Assembly (NCBI GenBank): GCA_031423155.1
Contig: JANPEZ010000010.1
Coordinates: 1-64,000 of the forward strand
DNA from: JANPEZ01 sp031423155
GTDB taxonomy: Bacteria; Actinomycetota; UBA4738; HRBIN12
Direction of reading: 5' to 3'
Length of the DNA: 64,000 bases
Shown: in pieces, positions 40,517 through 49,949 of the stretch
Layout of the letters: the number at the start of each line of letters is the position of its first letter
Numbering within the stretch: position 1 is the stretch's first letter
Program-made: the position numbers and the translations under genes
The notes under the pieces: generated by a model
What the model was told of the DNA's origin: nothing
Databases searched by the model: none
Seen by the model: only the letters and a program-made list of their open reading frames with translations

Positions 40517-41443
40517 TCAGTGGCTCTGTTCCTCCGAGAACTGCTCTGCGTCCATGGCTGCCTTGCACCCCATGCCGGCGGCAGTGACGGCCTGACGGTA
40601 GATCGTGTCGACCACATCGCCGGCTGCGAAGACTCCGGGAACGCTGGTGAGCGTTCGTGGTTCCTGCACCCGGATGTATCCCGCATCCAGCTGGAGCTGA
40701 TCTTCGAACAAGGCGGTATTCGGCGTGTGACCGATCGCGACGAAGACACCGTCGGTCGCGAACTCTCGGTCTTGCCCGGTGAGGGTGTCGTGAAGCGTTG
40801 CTCCGCTCACCGCGCCATCGCCGTGGATCTCCGAAACCGTTGCGTTCCAGATGACTTCGATCTTCGGGTTGGATAGAACGCGGTCGCGCATGATGTGAGA
40901 GGCGCGGAACTCATCGCGTCTGTGAACGACGGTCACCTTCGAGGCGAACTTCGTGAGGAACTGCGCTTCTTCCATCGCGGTGTCGCCTCCGCCGACGACG
41001 ATCAGTTCTCGATCACGGAAGAAGAAGCCGTCGCAGGTCGCGCAGCTCGAGACGCCGCGGCCGCGCAACGTGTCCTCGCCGGGCACACCGAGCCACTTGG
41101 CACTGGCGCCGGTCGCGATGATCAGTGCGCGAGCCCGGTACTCGTGATCGCCCGACCAGACGCCGAACGGACGCGAGGAAAGATCGACGCGGGTCGCACT
41201 TTGGTGGAGCAGTTCGGCGCCGAAACGCTCGGATTGCTTCTCCATCTGGTCCATCAGTTCCGGGCCCATGATGCCGCCCTCGAATCCCGGGTAGTTCTCG
41301 ACCTCGGTCGTGAGCATCAGCTGACCGCCCGCGTCCAGTCCCTTCAGGACCAGGGGCGCGAGCTGGGCACGAGCCGCGTACAGGGCGGCGGTGAAGCCGG
41401 CCGGGCCCGAGCCCAAGATCAGCACTTCTCGTTCGTCTGCCAT
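40517..41443 (-). CDS. trxB: Thioredoxin-disulfide reductase
   Basis: 308-residue flavoprotein that passes electrons from NADPH to thioredoxin. FAD site GSGPAGFTAALYAAR near 11, redox CATC at 134-137, NADPH site VVGGGDTAMEEAQ near 147, and the second FAD block VFAAGDVVDTIYRQ near 272. GGAGG lies 9 bases before the ATG at 41443. The trxB-trxA-cwlM order equals that in mycobacteria. Confidence 0.96.
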   Translation of the reverse strand: MADEREVLILGSGPAGFTAALYAARAQLAPLVLKGLDAGGQLMLTTEVENYPGFEGGIMGPELMDQMEKQSERFGAELLHQSATRVDLSSRPFGVWSGDHEYRARALIIATGASAKWLGVPGEDTLRGRGVSSCATCDGFFFRDRELIVVGGGDTAMEEAQFLTKFASKVTVVHRRDEFRASHIMRDRVLSNPKIEVIWNATVSEIHGDGAVSGATLHDTLTGQDREFATDGVFVAIGHTPNTALFEDQLQLDAGYIRVQEPRTLTSVPGVFAAGDVVDTIYRQAVTAAGMGCKAAMDAEQFSEEQSH

Positions 41444-41491
41444 GGCTAGGAATCCTCCCACAGGCAGGAACGCTCGCCTATTCCCGGGAAG

Positions 41492-42250
41492 TCAGCCGAT
41501 CGGATGTTGAACGAACGCCAGGACCTGACACGGATCTAGGTCGACCGCCCAGACCAGGACCTCGTCCGGCGGCTGGCCGGCGCCGGCGCCCTCGAACGAG
41601 ACCCCTATCACCGCGGGCTTCTTCTCGAAGGTCGCCAGCAGGAGGGAGGAGTAGATCGCGTCCGCGGAGGCTCCGGCGTTCGTCAGGCAGGCGATTGCCT
41701 TCGCGGTCTCCTGCTCCGTTCCAGGGGTCCCCTCCGGGGACGCGACCTGTCCGTCGGAGGCGGCGATGGCCATGTCCTGGAGCGCTTCGGCGTCATAGTC
41801 GGTGTTCTCCTGGATCAGGATCTGCGCGTCCGCAACGGGCATCTGGATCGAGATGGCACCCTCCGGTGCGCTTGGGTTCTGGCCACCCGCGTCACCGGCG
41901 GCAGAGATCTTGGTCTGTTCGGTGTTCTGCTGTCGTCCCAGCCGGGGCAGGGAGATCGCGATGAGCCCGATGACCGCGGCGGCGGCCACGACGGAGGCCG
42001 CGCGATACCACCTAGGGGCCGCCGCTGAACGGCCCCTGGACCCGCGGGCTTCCTCGATGGCTGCGTCGCCGAGGCCCTCCGGCGCCGTCGGTGCCGCCAG
42101 CGCCGCCAGCGCCTGGGTGGCCATAGTGGCCATATCCACCTCGCTGCTGCACCGCGCACACGACTCGAGATGGTCCTCGACGCTCTTGCGCTCTGGCGCG
42201 GAGAGCGTGTTGTCGACGTAGCCGGCGAGCAGTTCTTCGGGGTGGGTCAT
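41492..42250 (-). CDS. Membrane-bound zinc-finger anti-sigma factor
   Basis: 252 residues. The N-terminal ZAS domain (about 3-40) has the HLESCARC zinc motif (H-x3-C-x2-C); one membrane helix lies near 83-103 (VVAAAAVIGLIAISL), and an outer domain of about 150 residues follows. It should hold the preceding ECF sigma factor inactive at the membrane. Its start overlaps the sigma gene stop by four bases. It holds the place of mycobacterial RsmA (Rv3912). The outer domain would sense the stress; the signal is unknown. Confidence 0.88.
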   Translation of the reverse strand: MTHPEELLAGYVDNTLSAPERKSVEDHLESCARCSSEVDMATMATQALAALAAPTAPEGLGDAAIEEARGSRGRSAAAPRWYRAASVVAAAAVIGLIAISLPRLGRQQNTEQTKISAAGDAGGQNPSAPEGAISIQMPVADAQILIQENTDYDAEALQDMAIAASDGQVASPEGTPGTEQETAKAIACLTNAGASADAIYSSLLLATFEKKPAVIGVSFEGAGAGQPPDEVLVWAVDLDPCQVLAFVQHPIG

Positions 42251-42852
42251 GGTTGCCCCTCAGACGGGCCGGGTTCGGCTCCTGGTTCCCCGCGCGGCGG
42301 GACTCCCATCGCCCGTCCCAGGGCCACCCGGCCGCGGTGGACACGGGATTTCACTGTTCCCACGGGCACGTCGAGGACCCCGGCCGCCTCCTCGTAGGAA
42401 AGATCCTGGATCTCGATGAGCACGAGGGCGGTTCTGAACTCGACTGGGATCTCGAGCAGGGCGCGTTGAACATCTATGCCGCTAACGACCGCCTCCGCGT
42501 GATCGGGTTCGGGGGGCCCCGGCTCGGGTTCGGGGCCGTGGTCCTCGTCGATCAGCCGGAGCATCGGCTGGCGGGCTCGCTTGCGCAGGACGTCGTAGCA
42601 GGCGTTCACGGCGATCCTGTGCAACCACGTGCCGAAGGCGGCTTCCCCGCGGAACTGGGAGAGCTTGCGCAGGACCTGCAGGAAGGCGTCCTGGGCCGCA
42701 TCGCGCGCATCCTCTTCCCGGCCGAGCATCCGCAGGCAAACGCTGTACACACGGCCCTCGTGGCGGCGGACGAGCAACTCGAAGGCGCCGCTGTCACCAG
42801 CGAGGTGCTTGCGGACCAAGTCCTCGTCGGCATCGGGTTGGGTGGCGCTCAC
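42247..42852 (-). CDS. ECF RNA polymerase sigma factor, SigM-like by position
   Basis: 201 residues. Sigma region 2 (about 20-85, LGREEDARDAAQDAFLQVLRKL) and region 4 (about 135-185, LSYEEAAGVLDVPVGTVKSRVHRGR) are complete, joined by an acidic Pro-rich linker. It would direct polymerase to stress promoters when the coupled anti-sigma factor releases it. The GTG start lies 10 bases after the stop of the pseudopilin-like gene. Location after murJ equals that of sigM in mycobacteria. Confidence 0.92.
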   Translation of the reverse strand: MSATQPDADEDLVRKHLAGDSGAFELLVRRHEGRVYSVCLRMLGREEDARDAAQDAFLQVLRKLSQFRGEAAFGTWLHRIAVNACYDVLRKRARQPMLRLIDEDHGPEPEPGPPEPDHAEAVVSGIDVQRALLEIPVEFRTALVLIEIQDLSYEEAAGVLDVPVGTVKSRVHRGRVALGRAMGVPPRGEPGAEPGPSEGQP

Positions 42853-42862
42853 AGCTCGGCCG

Positions 42863-43276
42863 TCAGATCGGGGCCGGGGCGGTTTCGGTAGCGCTGGCTT
42901 TGGCCAGGTCGGCCAGGAAGTCGACCCGCTTGAACAGCAGCGTGTTCGCGACCTTCTTGACGGTGATCGTGACCGAGCCGTCCTGGATGTTCACGAAGCA
43001 GCCACTGGGCGGTATGCGGGCCTCAGGGTCCTCGCTGGCTACGACGCTGTCGGCCATGTCGCACGCATCCGCGATCTTCTTCGTCTGCTTGTACGTGTAG
43101 GCGGCCTCGCTGGCGGCGTTGCCGGCTGCGTCCGCGGTCCTGTACTTGGCGAGCAGCACCGAGCCCCCGTCGAGCGCGATGACGCCCAGGATCAGCAGGA
43201 TCACTACCCACGCGAGCATGACCTTCCCGATCAGGCCGCGCTCGTCGCCGTGGAACCGCTCCGCAAGAGTTCTCAT
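42863..43276 (-). CDS. TadE/pseudopilin-like single-helix protein
   Basis: 137 residues. A short positive head with MRTLAERFHGDERGLIGK leads into a long hydrophobic helix (VMLAWVVILLILGVIALDGGSVLL) and an Ala-rich amphipathic extension (YRTADAAGNAASEAAYTYK), as in TadE/TadG-like minor pilins. The C-terminal part has two Cys that may form a disulfide (KIADACDM and SGCFVN). GGAGG lies before the ATG, which overlaps the murJ stop (ATGA). No such gene lies here in mycobacteria. Function unknown. Confidence 0.65.
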   Translation of the reverse strand: MRTLAERFHGDERGLIGKVMLAWVVILLILGVIALDGGSVLLAKYRTADAAGNAASEAAYTYKQTKKIADACDMADSVVASEDPEARIPPSGCFVNIQDGSVTITVKKVANTLLFKRVDFLADLAKASATETAPAPI

Positions 43277-44913
43277 CGTCTGAACCTCCCCGTCACGGCT
43301 TCTCGCACCACGTCGGCCTCCCGTATGCGCAGAGTAAAGGCAGACGCGACGAACACAAGCAGTCCCGCGGTCACGCCGGCAGCCACCTGAGCACTTCTGC
43401 CCGCGATCGCCGGCAGCCCGGTTGCCGCGGCTGCCACGGGGAGGGCGCGCCCGACCAGCCAGGACGCCATCCATGCCGCGGCTGCTGTAGCGACGGAAGC
43501 CCCCAGCACCTTGAGGAGGGTCACGGCTATCCGGACCCCATCGATCTTGCCCAGACGTCGGCGCAGCAGCCACCCGCAGGCGATGGAAGAGAAGAGGTAG
43601 GACAGGGCGTGGCCCAGGGCCAGGCCTCTCACTCCCATACCCAAGCCGAGGACGAACCACAGGTCGACCCCGATATTCACCACTGCGGCCGCGATGTTCA
43701 CGAGCGCCGGCGTACGGCTGTCCAGCATCGAGTAGAAGGCCCTCGAAAGCAGCTGGAACAGCGAGAAGAACACGAGACCCGCGGCGAACATCTGCAGCGT
43801 TTGGGCGATCTGCAGCGCGTCGGCCGCGCTGGTGCGTCCCCGTTGCAGGAGGAGCCGCGTGATGGGCGTCGCGAGCACGATGTACCCCGCCGCCGCCGGG
43901 ATCATCAGGAGAGCCGTCGATCGGATGCCTTGCGAGAGCCTCGAGACGAACCCCTCGATGTCCCGATCGACCCAGCCCGCGGACATCGAAGGCAGCAGCG
44001 CCGTGAAGATCGAGACGGCGACGATCGAATGCGGCAGCTGGAAGAGGATGAATGCCGCCGGGTAGACGGTCTGCCCACCCTCGACGCGCCCGGCGAGAAC
44101 GATGATCACCAGGTAGGCGATCTGGTTAGCAAGCACGTAGACGATGACCCACCCCGCCAGGCGGGCGAGCCTGCCGATTGCCTCGTCGAGGGGCTCGAAA
44201 CGCCACCTGAAGCGGAACCCCGTTCCCCGCAGGGAGGGCCACAGCGCCGCCGTCATGGCGAACACCCCGAGGGTCGTCCCGATCGCGAGCACCAGCTGCT
44301 GCGCGGAGGTGATGGTCGCCGGATCTGCCGAGGAGCTCCCTCGCATCGCGGCGTAGATCAAGAACGTGGCGATGGCGACGAGGTTGTTCAAGATCGGCGC
44401 GAACATCGGCACCGCGAACCGGCCGCTCGCGTTCAGCATCCCGATCGCGATCGACCCGATCCCGTAGAGGACGATCTGCGGCATGAACCATCGCAGGAAG
44501 AAGACTCCGAGCGCTACCTGCGAGTCGTAGACGCGTGCGGGCGCGTCTGATCCGGATAGGTACAGCCGGATGATCCACGGCGCGCCGACCGCGCCGATCA
44601 CGGCGACGCAGGCCAGGACCACACCCGCTATCGAAAGGATCCGCTGGCCCAGGCGCCAGGCCTCCTCGCGTCCGTTCGTCTTCATCCAGTCGACGAACAA
44701 GGGGACGAAGACCGACGACAAGATCCCGCCGAGTGCCAGCTCATAGAGGATGTTCGGAGTCGTGTTGGCGACGTTGTACGTATCGGACAGGCGAGTGACA
44801 CCCAGAGCGTAGGTCAGCGCGGCCAGACGGGCGAAGCCGGTGATGCGCGACAGACCGGTACCGACCGACATAAGAGCGGTGTTACGGACGAACCGGCCCT
44901 CCTCGGGGATCAT
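43273..44913 (-). CDS. murJ: Lipid II flippase MurJ
   Basis: 546 residues with about 14 membrane helices, of the MOP/MviN family, which moves lipid II across the membrane. Helix 1 and the RITGFARLAALTYALG block, LYELALGGILSSVFVPLF, and IALPHS-like QLPHSIVAVSIFTALLPSMS are family marks. The ATG at 44913 overlaps the stop of the DUF6049 gene (ATGA), which I prefer to an upstream TTG. Mycobacterial MurJ has an extra kinase-like C-terminus that is absent here. Confidence 0.94.
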   Translation of the reverse strand: MIPEEGRFVRNTALMSVGTGLSRITGFARLAALTYALGVTRLSDTYNVANTTPNILYELALGGILSSVFVPLFVDWMKTNGREEAWRLGQRILSIAGVVLACVAVIGAVGAPWIIRLYLSGSDAPARVYDSQVALGVFFLRWFMPQIVLYGIGSIAIGMLNASGRFAVPMFAPILNNLVAIATFLIYAAMRGSSSADPATITSAQQLVLAIGTTLGVFAMTAALWPSLRGTGFRFRWRFEPLDEAIGRLARLAGWVIVYVLANQIAYLVIIVLAGRVEGGQTVYPAAFILFQLPHSIVAVSIFTALLPSMSAGWVDRDIEGFVSRLSQGIRSTALLMIPAAAGYIVLATPITRLLLQRGRTSAADALQIAQTLQMFAAGLVFFSLFQLLSRAFYSMLDSRTPALVNIAAAVVNIGVDLWFVLGLGMGVRGLALGHALSYLFSSIACGWLLRRRLGKIDGVRIAVTLLKVLGASVATAAAAWMASWLVGRALPVAAAATGLPAIAGRSAQVAAGVTAGLLVFVASAFTLRIREADVVREAVTGRFRR

Positions 44914-46943
44914 CTCGCCGGCCGTCGGAAGAACCTCCTGGACCAAAGGAGTATCAGCGCCGCTCCGGCTACCAGCGTGACGATCAAGGCGACCCGGTTG
45001 TAGGCGGTCGAGCGAACCACCAGGGTGCTTTGGCTGACGACGCGACCCGACGGGGCCTGAACCAGGACCTGCACCGTGATCGATCCACTGCTCGAGACCT
45101 CGACCGGGAAGGTTAGGACCTGATCCGGCTGCGTTAGTTCCACCTCCTGAGAATCCCCCTCCGGGAACGTCAGGCCGACCGACTGAAGCTTCACGATGAT
45201 CTTTAGGGGAGTCTCTCCCGGATCGCCCAGCAGCACGGGGATGGTTCCGGTCCGGGAGGTCAGGGTGAAGACCTGGCTCGTGTCGGGAGTCGCGCGTATG
45301 AAAGCCGCGGAGGTGATGGCGCTGGCCTCATCTACGAAAGCGCGCCCGGCCGGTTCATCGCCGACGAAGGCGCCCGCCTCGGCGTAGAGCAGGTTCGTCT
45401 CGAGCCTGTCGATCAGATCGCCCGGATCGATGAGCATCGAACTCAGCGCCTCCACGTCCCTGCGTTCTCGCTTGATCGCCTCGGCGTAGGCCTGGGTGAA
45501 CGTCGCCGTGGAAGGTGCGGCGAGCTCATCCTGCGCCAGGGGCGGCACCTCGCTCGCCATGCGAGCGGCCGACATCGGTTGCAGGAACGGAGCAGCCGCG
45601 ATCCTGCGAACGAGTGGGATGAAAGCCCCGGCGGGGATCGAGGCCGGAACGTAGATGGCTACCCCTCTCGCCACGCCGGGGCTCTCTTTCCAGATGGAGG
45701 CCAACTCGCCCAAGACCTGCTGGCAGATCAAGATCGGGTCCGCTTCCGCCGCGGCCGACGTGAGGAGGGTCTGAACGCTCGGGTCGGGAAGGATCACTGC
45801 GACGGGCTCGCCGCCGGCGACAGACAAGGCGCCGGTGGGAGGAGGAGCGAAGCCGAGCGCATGCTCTGGGCGCTGGACCGTGGTGGCATCGCCGAGCAAG
45901 ACCAGCGCCCCTTGGGCCGTCAGGTGGCTCACCGTGGCGTCGTCCATGTTCCCTCCGGGAGCGCGAGCGAGGGTAGAGGACGGATCCACGCCGAACACAT
46001 CCGATACGAGCGCCCTGCCCCTGGCCTCCTGCAACGGGAGATCCTTGGCCAGTCCGCTGGAGAGCATCGCCGGCAAGGACGGAGAGGCGAACGGTTCGGC
46101 AACGATCTCTATGGACGGCGCGGCCGCAACACGCTTGAGCGTCGCCAACATCGCGGACGCGTGTTGAGCTCCGCCCTCTCCAGCCTTGACCGTGCGTTCG
46201 CCGATCATGTAGCCATCTGCCATCTGCTGGAGCTGGTCCAGCAATAGAGGTGCAACAACGACGGTCACCGGTGTAGGCCGATCGGCGGCTGCCAGCAGGT
46301 CGAGTGCCGCAACCTCGGAGTGGATACGTCCGGCAGGTGAGACGGCAACCTCCAATGCATCGTCGACGAAGCGCCCGGATGGCCCAAGCGAGTTGGGGGC
46401 CGACAGCTCGAAGGTCCACTGCAGCGAAAGCGGCACCTCCGGCTGCTGCCACAGGTAGATGAGTGCGGTGTTCAGGTTGGCCACTGGGAGGTCCGCACTC
46501 CTCAGCTCGACGGCTAGGGGGTAGATCAAGGACTCGGAGGTGCTGAGCAGATCGATCGTCGACAGGTTCATCGAGGCGGAGAAGGTCCGCTCCACCCCCG
46601 GCTCGAGGGTGCCTTCGAGGGGACTGGGGCGGAGGGCTATGGACGTGGTAGGTCCGTCTATCAACGACGCTTCATAGCCACTTCTCGATCGCGAGGCCGA
46701 TCCCAACGTAAGCACAAGAGACAGGTCGGGCAGCGGCGCTGACCCGGAGTTGATGGCCGAGATGGCCACTTCGAATACGGGCTCCTCGGGTCCGTTCCAG
46801 GGCGTCTGGCGGAGCAACCGGATCGCGATGTCGGGCTCGCCCTGAGCGCCGGCGGCCGGCGCGAGGGAAACGGCGATCAGAAGGAGGAAGCAGACGAGGA
46901 GGCCGGTACCGGCTCGTTGAGTGCGCATGCTCGGGCGTCCCAT
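44910..46943 (-). CDS. DUF6049-type exported membrane-anchored protein
   Basis: 677 residues: a signal peptide (LLVCFLLLIAVSLAPAAGA), a large outer region and one C-terminal helix (VALIVTLVAGAALILLW) followed by RRFFRRPAR. It occupies the place of Rv3909, between the Nudix and murJ genes, and shares its overall plan; sequences of this family are poorly conserved. It should act outside the membrane in envelope assembly with MurJ, by context. A second ATG lies 15 bases downstream. Coupled to murJ by ATGA. Confidence 0.78.
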   Translation of the reverse strand: MGRPSMRTQRAGTGLLVCFLLLIAVSLAPAAGAQGEPDIAIRLLRQTPWNGPEEPVFEVAISAINSGSAPLPDLSLVLTLGSASRSRSGYEASLIDGPTTSIALRPSPLEGTLEPGVERTFSASMNLSTIDLLSTSESLIYPLAVELRSADLPVANLNTALIYLWQQPEVPLSLQWTFELSAPNSLGPSGRFVDDALEVAVSPAGRIHSEVAALDLLAAADRPTPVTVVVAPLLLDQLQQMADGYMIGERTVKAGEGGAQHASAMLATLKRVAAAPSIEIVAEPFASPSLPAMLSSGLAKDLPLQEARGRALVSDVFGVDPSSTLARAPGGNMDDATVSHLTAQGALVLLGDATTVQRPEHALGFAPPPTGALSVAGGEPVAVILPDPSVQTLLTSAAAEADPILICQQVLGELASIWKESPGVARGVAIYVPASIPAGAFIPLVRRIAAAPFLQPMSAARMASEVPPLAQDELAAPSTATFTQAYAEAIKRERRDVEALSSMLIDPGDLIDRLETNLLYAEAGAFVGDEPAGRAFVDEASAITSAAFIRATPDTSQVFTLTSRTGTIPVLLGDPGETPLKIIVKLQSVGLTFPEGDSQEVELTQPDQVLTFPVEVSSSGSITVQVLVQAPSGRVVSQSTLVVRSTAYNRVALIVTLVAGAALILLWSRRFFRRPAR

Positions 46944-46944
46944 C

Positions 46945-47715
46945 CTAGGTCACGCCCAGGCGGGCGGCCTCAACGACCCCGTAGGCGACGGCCACCACCA
47001 GCATGAACGAGCCGACCAGGGTTCGAAGGGTTCGCTCACGTGTTCCGAGCGCCAGGTTCGCCCCGATGCGTGCTCCGGGCATCGCCCCCAGCGTGACCAC
47101 CGCGAAGATCGCCCAGTCGATGTTGCCAAGGGCCGCGTGTACGAGCGTCCCGGGGATCACGAGAACGACGATGGCGACGAGCGAGGTTCCCAGAGCGCGC
47201 TTCAAGGGGATGCCCAGAACTCCGGCCATCATCGGAACCATCACGAGTCCGCCACCGATACCCAGCAGCCCGCTGATCGAGCCGGCCAGCAGTCCGATCC
47301 CGGCATACGCCAGCGGGGTGCCGCCCCGGGGGGAACCGCTCCGGCGATCCCTGCGGCCCCGGAGGATCCCTACGGCTTGCCAGGCAAGCAAGAGCGCGGT
47401 CACGACGAGGAGCAGGTGTATCTCGACGACCTGGGTGAGTGCGGCGCCGCCCGCGGCACCCGCGACGCCCGGGATAGCCATCCACATCGCTGCCCGCAGG
47501 TCCGCCTCTCCGGCGCGGCGATAGGTGAAGGCGCCGGTGGCGGCGGTCGGGAAGATAGCCGGCAGGGGGGTGGCCAGCGCCACTATGGGAGGAGCCCCCA
47601 GCAGTATCTGGATGGCCGGAGTCATCACGATGCCGCCGCCGACACCGAACATCCCCGAGAGCAGACCGCTAACGAATCCGGCGAGCACTCCGAGCGCAGC
47701 ATGAAGCGGGGTCAT
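46945..47715 (-). CDS. TauE/SafE family sulfite or anion exporter
   Basis: 256 residues with about eight helices. The repeated halves carry GFVSGLLSGMFGVGGGIVMTP near 13 and GSISGLLGIGGGLVMVPMM near 150, the family's duplicated signature. Members export sulfite or organosulfur anions. Its start overlaps the Nudix gene stop, and its stop is one base before the DUF6049 start, so it is translated within the envelope operon. It is an extra gene relative to mycobacteria. Confidence 0.9.
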   Translation of the reverse strand: MTPLHAALGVLAGFVSGLLSGMFGVGGGIVMTPAIQILLGAPPIVALATPLPAIFPTAATGAFTYRRAGEADLRAAMWMAIPGVAGAAGGAALTQVVEIHLLLVVTALLLAWQAVGILRGRRDRRSGSPRGGTPLAYAGIGLLAGSISGLLGIGGGLVMVPMMAGVLGIPLKRALGTSLVAIVVLVIPGTLVHAALGNIDWAIFAVVTLGAMPGARIGANLALGTRERTLRTLVGSFMLVVAVAYGVVEAARLGVT

Positions 47716-48188
47716 CGAAGATGCTCGGCCGCTCGATGGAGCACGTCGCGCTCGCCCTTATAAGCGGCTCGCTTGAGCGCCCTGTCGAGCGGGAACCAGC
47801 GGACGTCCTCCATCTCGTCGTCACGATCTTCGATGTCGCCGCCTGTCGCTCTCATCAAGAAGAAGTGCACGACCTTTCGTACCCGCACGTCGTCCCAGAC
47901 ATAGAAATAGCGGGTCTCGCCAAGGGACTCCTCTATATCGGCGTCGATCCCCGTCTCCTCGCGAACCTCGCGAACGGCGGCATCCTCGATCGACTCGTCC
48001 TGTTCGATGCCTCCTTTGGCCAGACCCCATGCCAGGTCGCCGCGGCGGGTCCTTCGAGCCGCGAGGAGGATCTCGACCCCGTCCGTCTCGCGGCGGTAGA
48101 CCACTCCACCTGCCGAGACCTCCCGGCGCGTCGAGGCGGCGGAGGGTTGGGCGCTGGTCTTCTTCGAAGGACGTCGGCGCCGGGTCAC
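47712..48188 (-). CDS. Nudix hydrolase
   Basis: 158 residues. The Nudix box GGIEQDESIEDAAVREVREE followed by TGI (G-x5-E-x7-REVREETGI) is near 60-82. A basic head of 20 residues precedes it. It holds the place of mycobacterial mutT4 (Rv3908), a nucleotide-pool or dinucleotide pyrophosphohydrolase. The GTG start has TAGAAT 6 bases upstream, so the transcript should be leaderless and would begin the operon that runs down to the anti-sigma factor. Confidence 0.9.
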   Translation of the reverse strand: MTRRRRPSKKTSAQPSAASTRREVSAGGVVYRRETDGVEILLAARRTRRGDLAWGLAKGGIEQDESIEDAAVREVREETGIDADIEESLGETRYFYVWDDVRVRKVVHFFLMRATGGDIEDRDDEMEDVRWFPLDRALKRAAYKGERDVLHRAAEHLR

Positions 48189-48308
48189 CGGGCGATTCTA
48201 TGCGTCCGAGCAGGGGTTTCAGGCACGTGTAACTTTCCCCTTTGGATGGGCACGGAACCTGCCGATAGGGAAGGGTCCGGTCAGACCGAGAGGAAGAGTG
48301 CGGGATCC

Positions 48309-49400
48309 ATGGATATCAACGAACTGCTGCGGTTCACCGTGGAGCGAGGCGCGAGCGACCTTCATCTGAAGGTCGGCAATGTCCCATTCATCAGGGTTGA
48401 CGGCGGCCTGCAGCCCACCCAGTTCGACCCACTCGCGGCTCAGGACACCGAGGCTTTCGCCGCGGCGATGATGTCCGAGCATAAGAAGAAGGAATTCGCA
48501 GACACGGCGGAGGCTGACCTTGGGTACACCCTGGGGGGCGTAGGACGGTTCCGCGTCAACGTCTTCCGTCAGCGGGGGGTGGTCGGGCTGGCGATCCGCC
48601 GCGTTCGCAGCGAAGTTCCGACCTTCGAGGAGCTCAGGCTTCCTCCCGTCATGGCCAAGCTCGCCGACTCTCCACGCGGCCTGGTGCTGATCACCGGGCC
48701 CACGGGAACCGGTAAGACGACGACGATCGCTTCGATGATCGGTCACATCAACAACACGCGCCGGGCGCACATCGTGACTATCGAGGACCCCATCGAAGTC
48801 GTCCACGAGGACGCCCTTTCGATAATCCAGCAGCGCGAGATCGGCATCGATACTTCCTCGTACGCGTTGGCTCTGCGTCACGTCGTCCGCCAGGACCCCG
48901 ATGTCATCTTCGTTGGAGAGATCCGGGACGGAGACTCGGCCTTGTCGGCCATCCAGGCGGCCGAGACCGGGCACTTGGTCATCTCAACCCTGCACACGGT
49001 CGACTGCATGGAGACGATCAACCGCGTGCTCGACCTCTTCCCTCCTCAGCAGCAGAAGGAGGTGCGGACATCGTTCGCTTCGGCCCTTCGCGGGATCGTC
49101 TCTCAACGGCTGGTTCCGCGCGCCGACGGCAAGGGGCGTGTCCCGGCGGTCGAAGTGCTGATCTCGACGGGGCGGGTCGTGGAACGCGTTATCAACCCGG
49201 ACGAGACCGGAACCATCATCGACGTGATCGCCGACGGTGCGTACTACGGCATGCAGACGTTCGATCAGGCTCTCGTGACCCTGGTCAAGGAAGGCCTGGT
49301 CAAGGAGGAAGATGCGCGCCTCGTCTCGACCAGTCCCCACGACTTCAACCTCGCACTGAAGGGCGTACTGACCCGAGGCACCGCGACCCTGGACGCGTAG
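48309..49400 (+). CDS. pilT: Type IV pilus retraction ATPase PilT
   Basis: 363-residue hexameric motor that retracts type IV pili. Walker A GPTGTGKTTT at 130-139, the Asp box (TIEDPIEVV), Walker B DPDVIFVGEIRD near 200 and the His box ETGHLVISTLHT near 223 are all intact. An open frame extends over 190 codons upstream but it is antisense to the Nudix gene. No pilin, PilB, PilC or PilM gene is in this window, so it acts with parts encoded elsewhere or in another process. Confidence 0.93.
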   Translation: MDINELLRFTVERGASDLHLKVGNVPFIRVDGGLQPTQFDPLAAQDTEAFAAAMMSEHKKKEFADTAEADLGYTLGGVGRFRVNVFRQRGVVGLAIRRVRSEVPTFEELRLPPVMAKLADSPRGLVLITGPTGTGKTTTIASMIGHINNTRRAHIVTIEDPIEVVHEDALSIIQQREIGIDTSSYALALRHVVRQDPDVIFVGEIRDGDSALSAIQAAETGHLVISTLHTVDCMETINRVLDLFPPQQQKEVRTSFASALRGIVSQRLVPRADGKGRVPAVEVLISTGRVVERVINPDETGTIIDVIADGAYYGMQTFDQALVTLVKEGLVKEEDARLVSTSPHDFNLALKGVLTRGTATLDA

Positions 49401-49483
49401 GGCCGGCCCCTACCGAACGGTTTGCACCTCCTACAACCGTGTGCCAGGATGCCTGAACTAGGCGGCGGTCGCGGAGGTCACCT

Positions 49484-49915
49484 ATGGATGAGGATGCGCC
49501 GAGAGCAGATGGAGCCCCGTCGGGGGAATCTGCTTCGCCCCCTCCACCTCTTCCTGCCACGCCAGCTCAGCCCGCGCCCCAGGTCGTCTACCAAACAGTG
49601 GTGCAGGCCCCGACGAACGGCATGGCGACGGCTTCACTCGTACTTGGGATCCTCGGGGTCGTCTTCTTCTGGACGGTTTGGCTCGGGCTCATCCTGGGAG
49701 CGCTCGGGATCATCTTCGGGGCCCTGGGTCGCGGAAAGGCCAAGCAGGGGGCGCCCAACCAGGGTCTGGCTACCGCGGGGTTGACCCTGGGAATCATCGC
49801 AGTCGTGGGAAGCGTCCTGTTCTTCCTGCTGATCGTCTCTGCGGTGAACAACTCCGAAGACCTGCTCAATCAGATCAGCTACTGCATCGACCACCCCAAC
49901 GCTGCCGGCTGTTAG
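49484..49915 (+). CDS. DUF4190-domain membrane protein
   Basis: 143 residues. A Pro/Ala-rich head of 45 residues precedes two helices of the DUF4190 type: NGMATASLVLGILGVVFFWT and the Gly-rich turn, then QGLATAGLTLGIIAVVGSVLF. The tail has two Cys (SYCIDHPNAAGC). GGAGG lies 6 bases before the ATG. Such proteins are common in Actinomycetota; function unknown. Confidence 0.82.
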   Translation: MDEDAPRADGAPSGESASPPPPLPATPAQPAPQVVYQTVVQAPTNGMATASLVLGILGVVFFWTVWLGLILGALGIIFGALGRGKAKQGAPNQGLATAGLTLGIIAVVGSVLFFLLIVSAVNNSEDLLNQISYCIDHPNAAGC

Positions 49916-49949
49916 GCGCACCATCACCCCGGGGTATCGTTGGCGGGTC

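Noticed and set aside
47721..48308. N-terminal extension of PilT
   Set aside because: The stretch is antisense to the Nudix gene; PilT homologues begin with MDINELL-like sequence at 48309.
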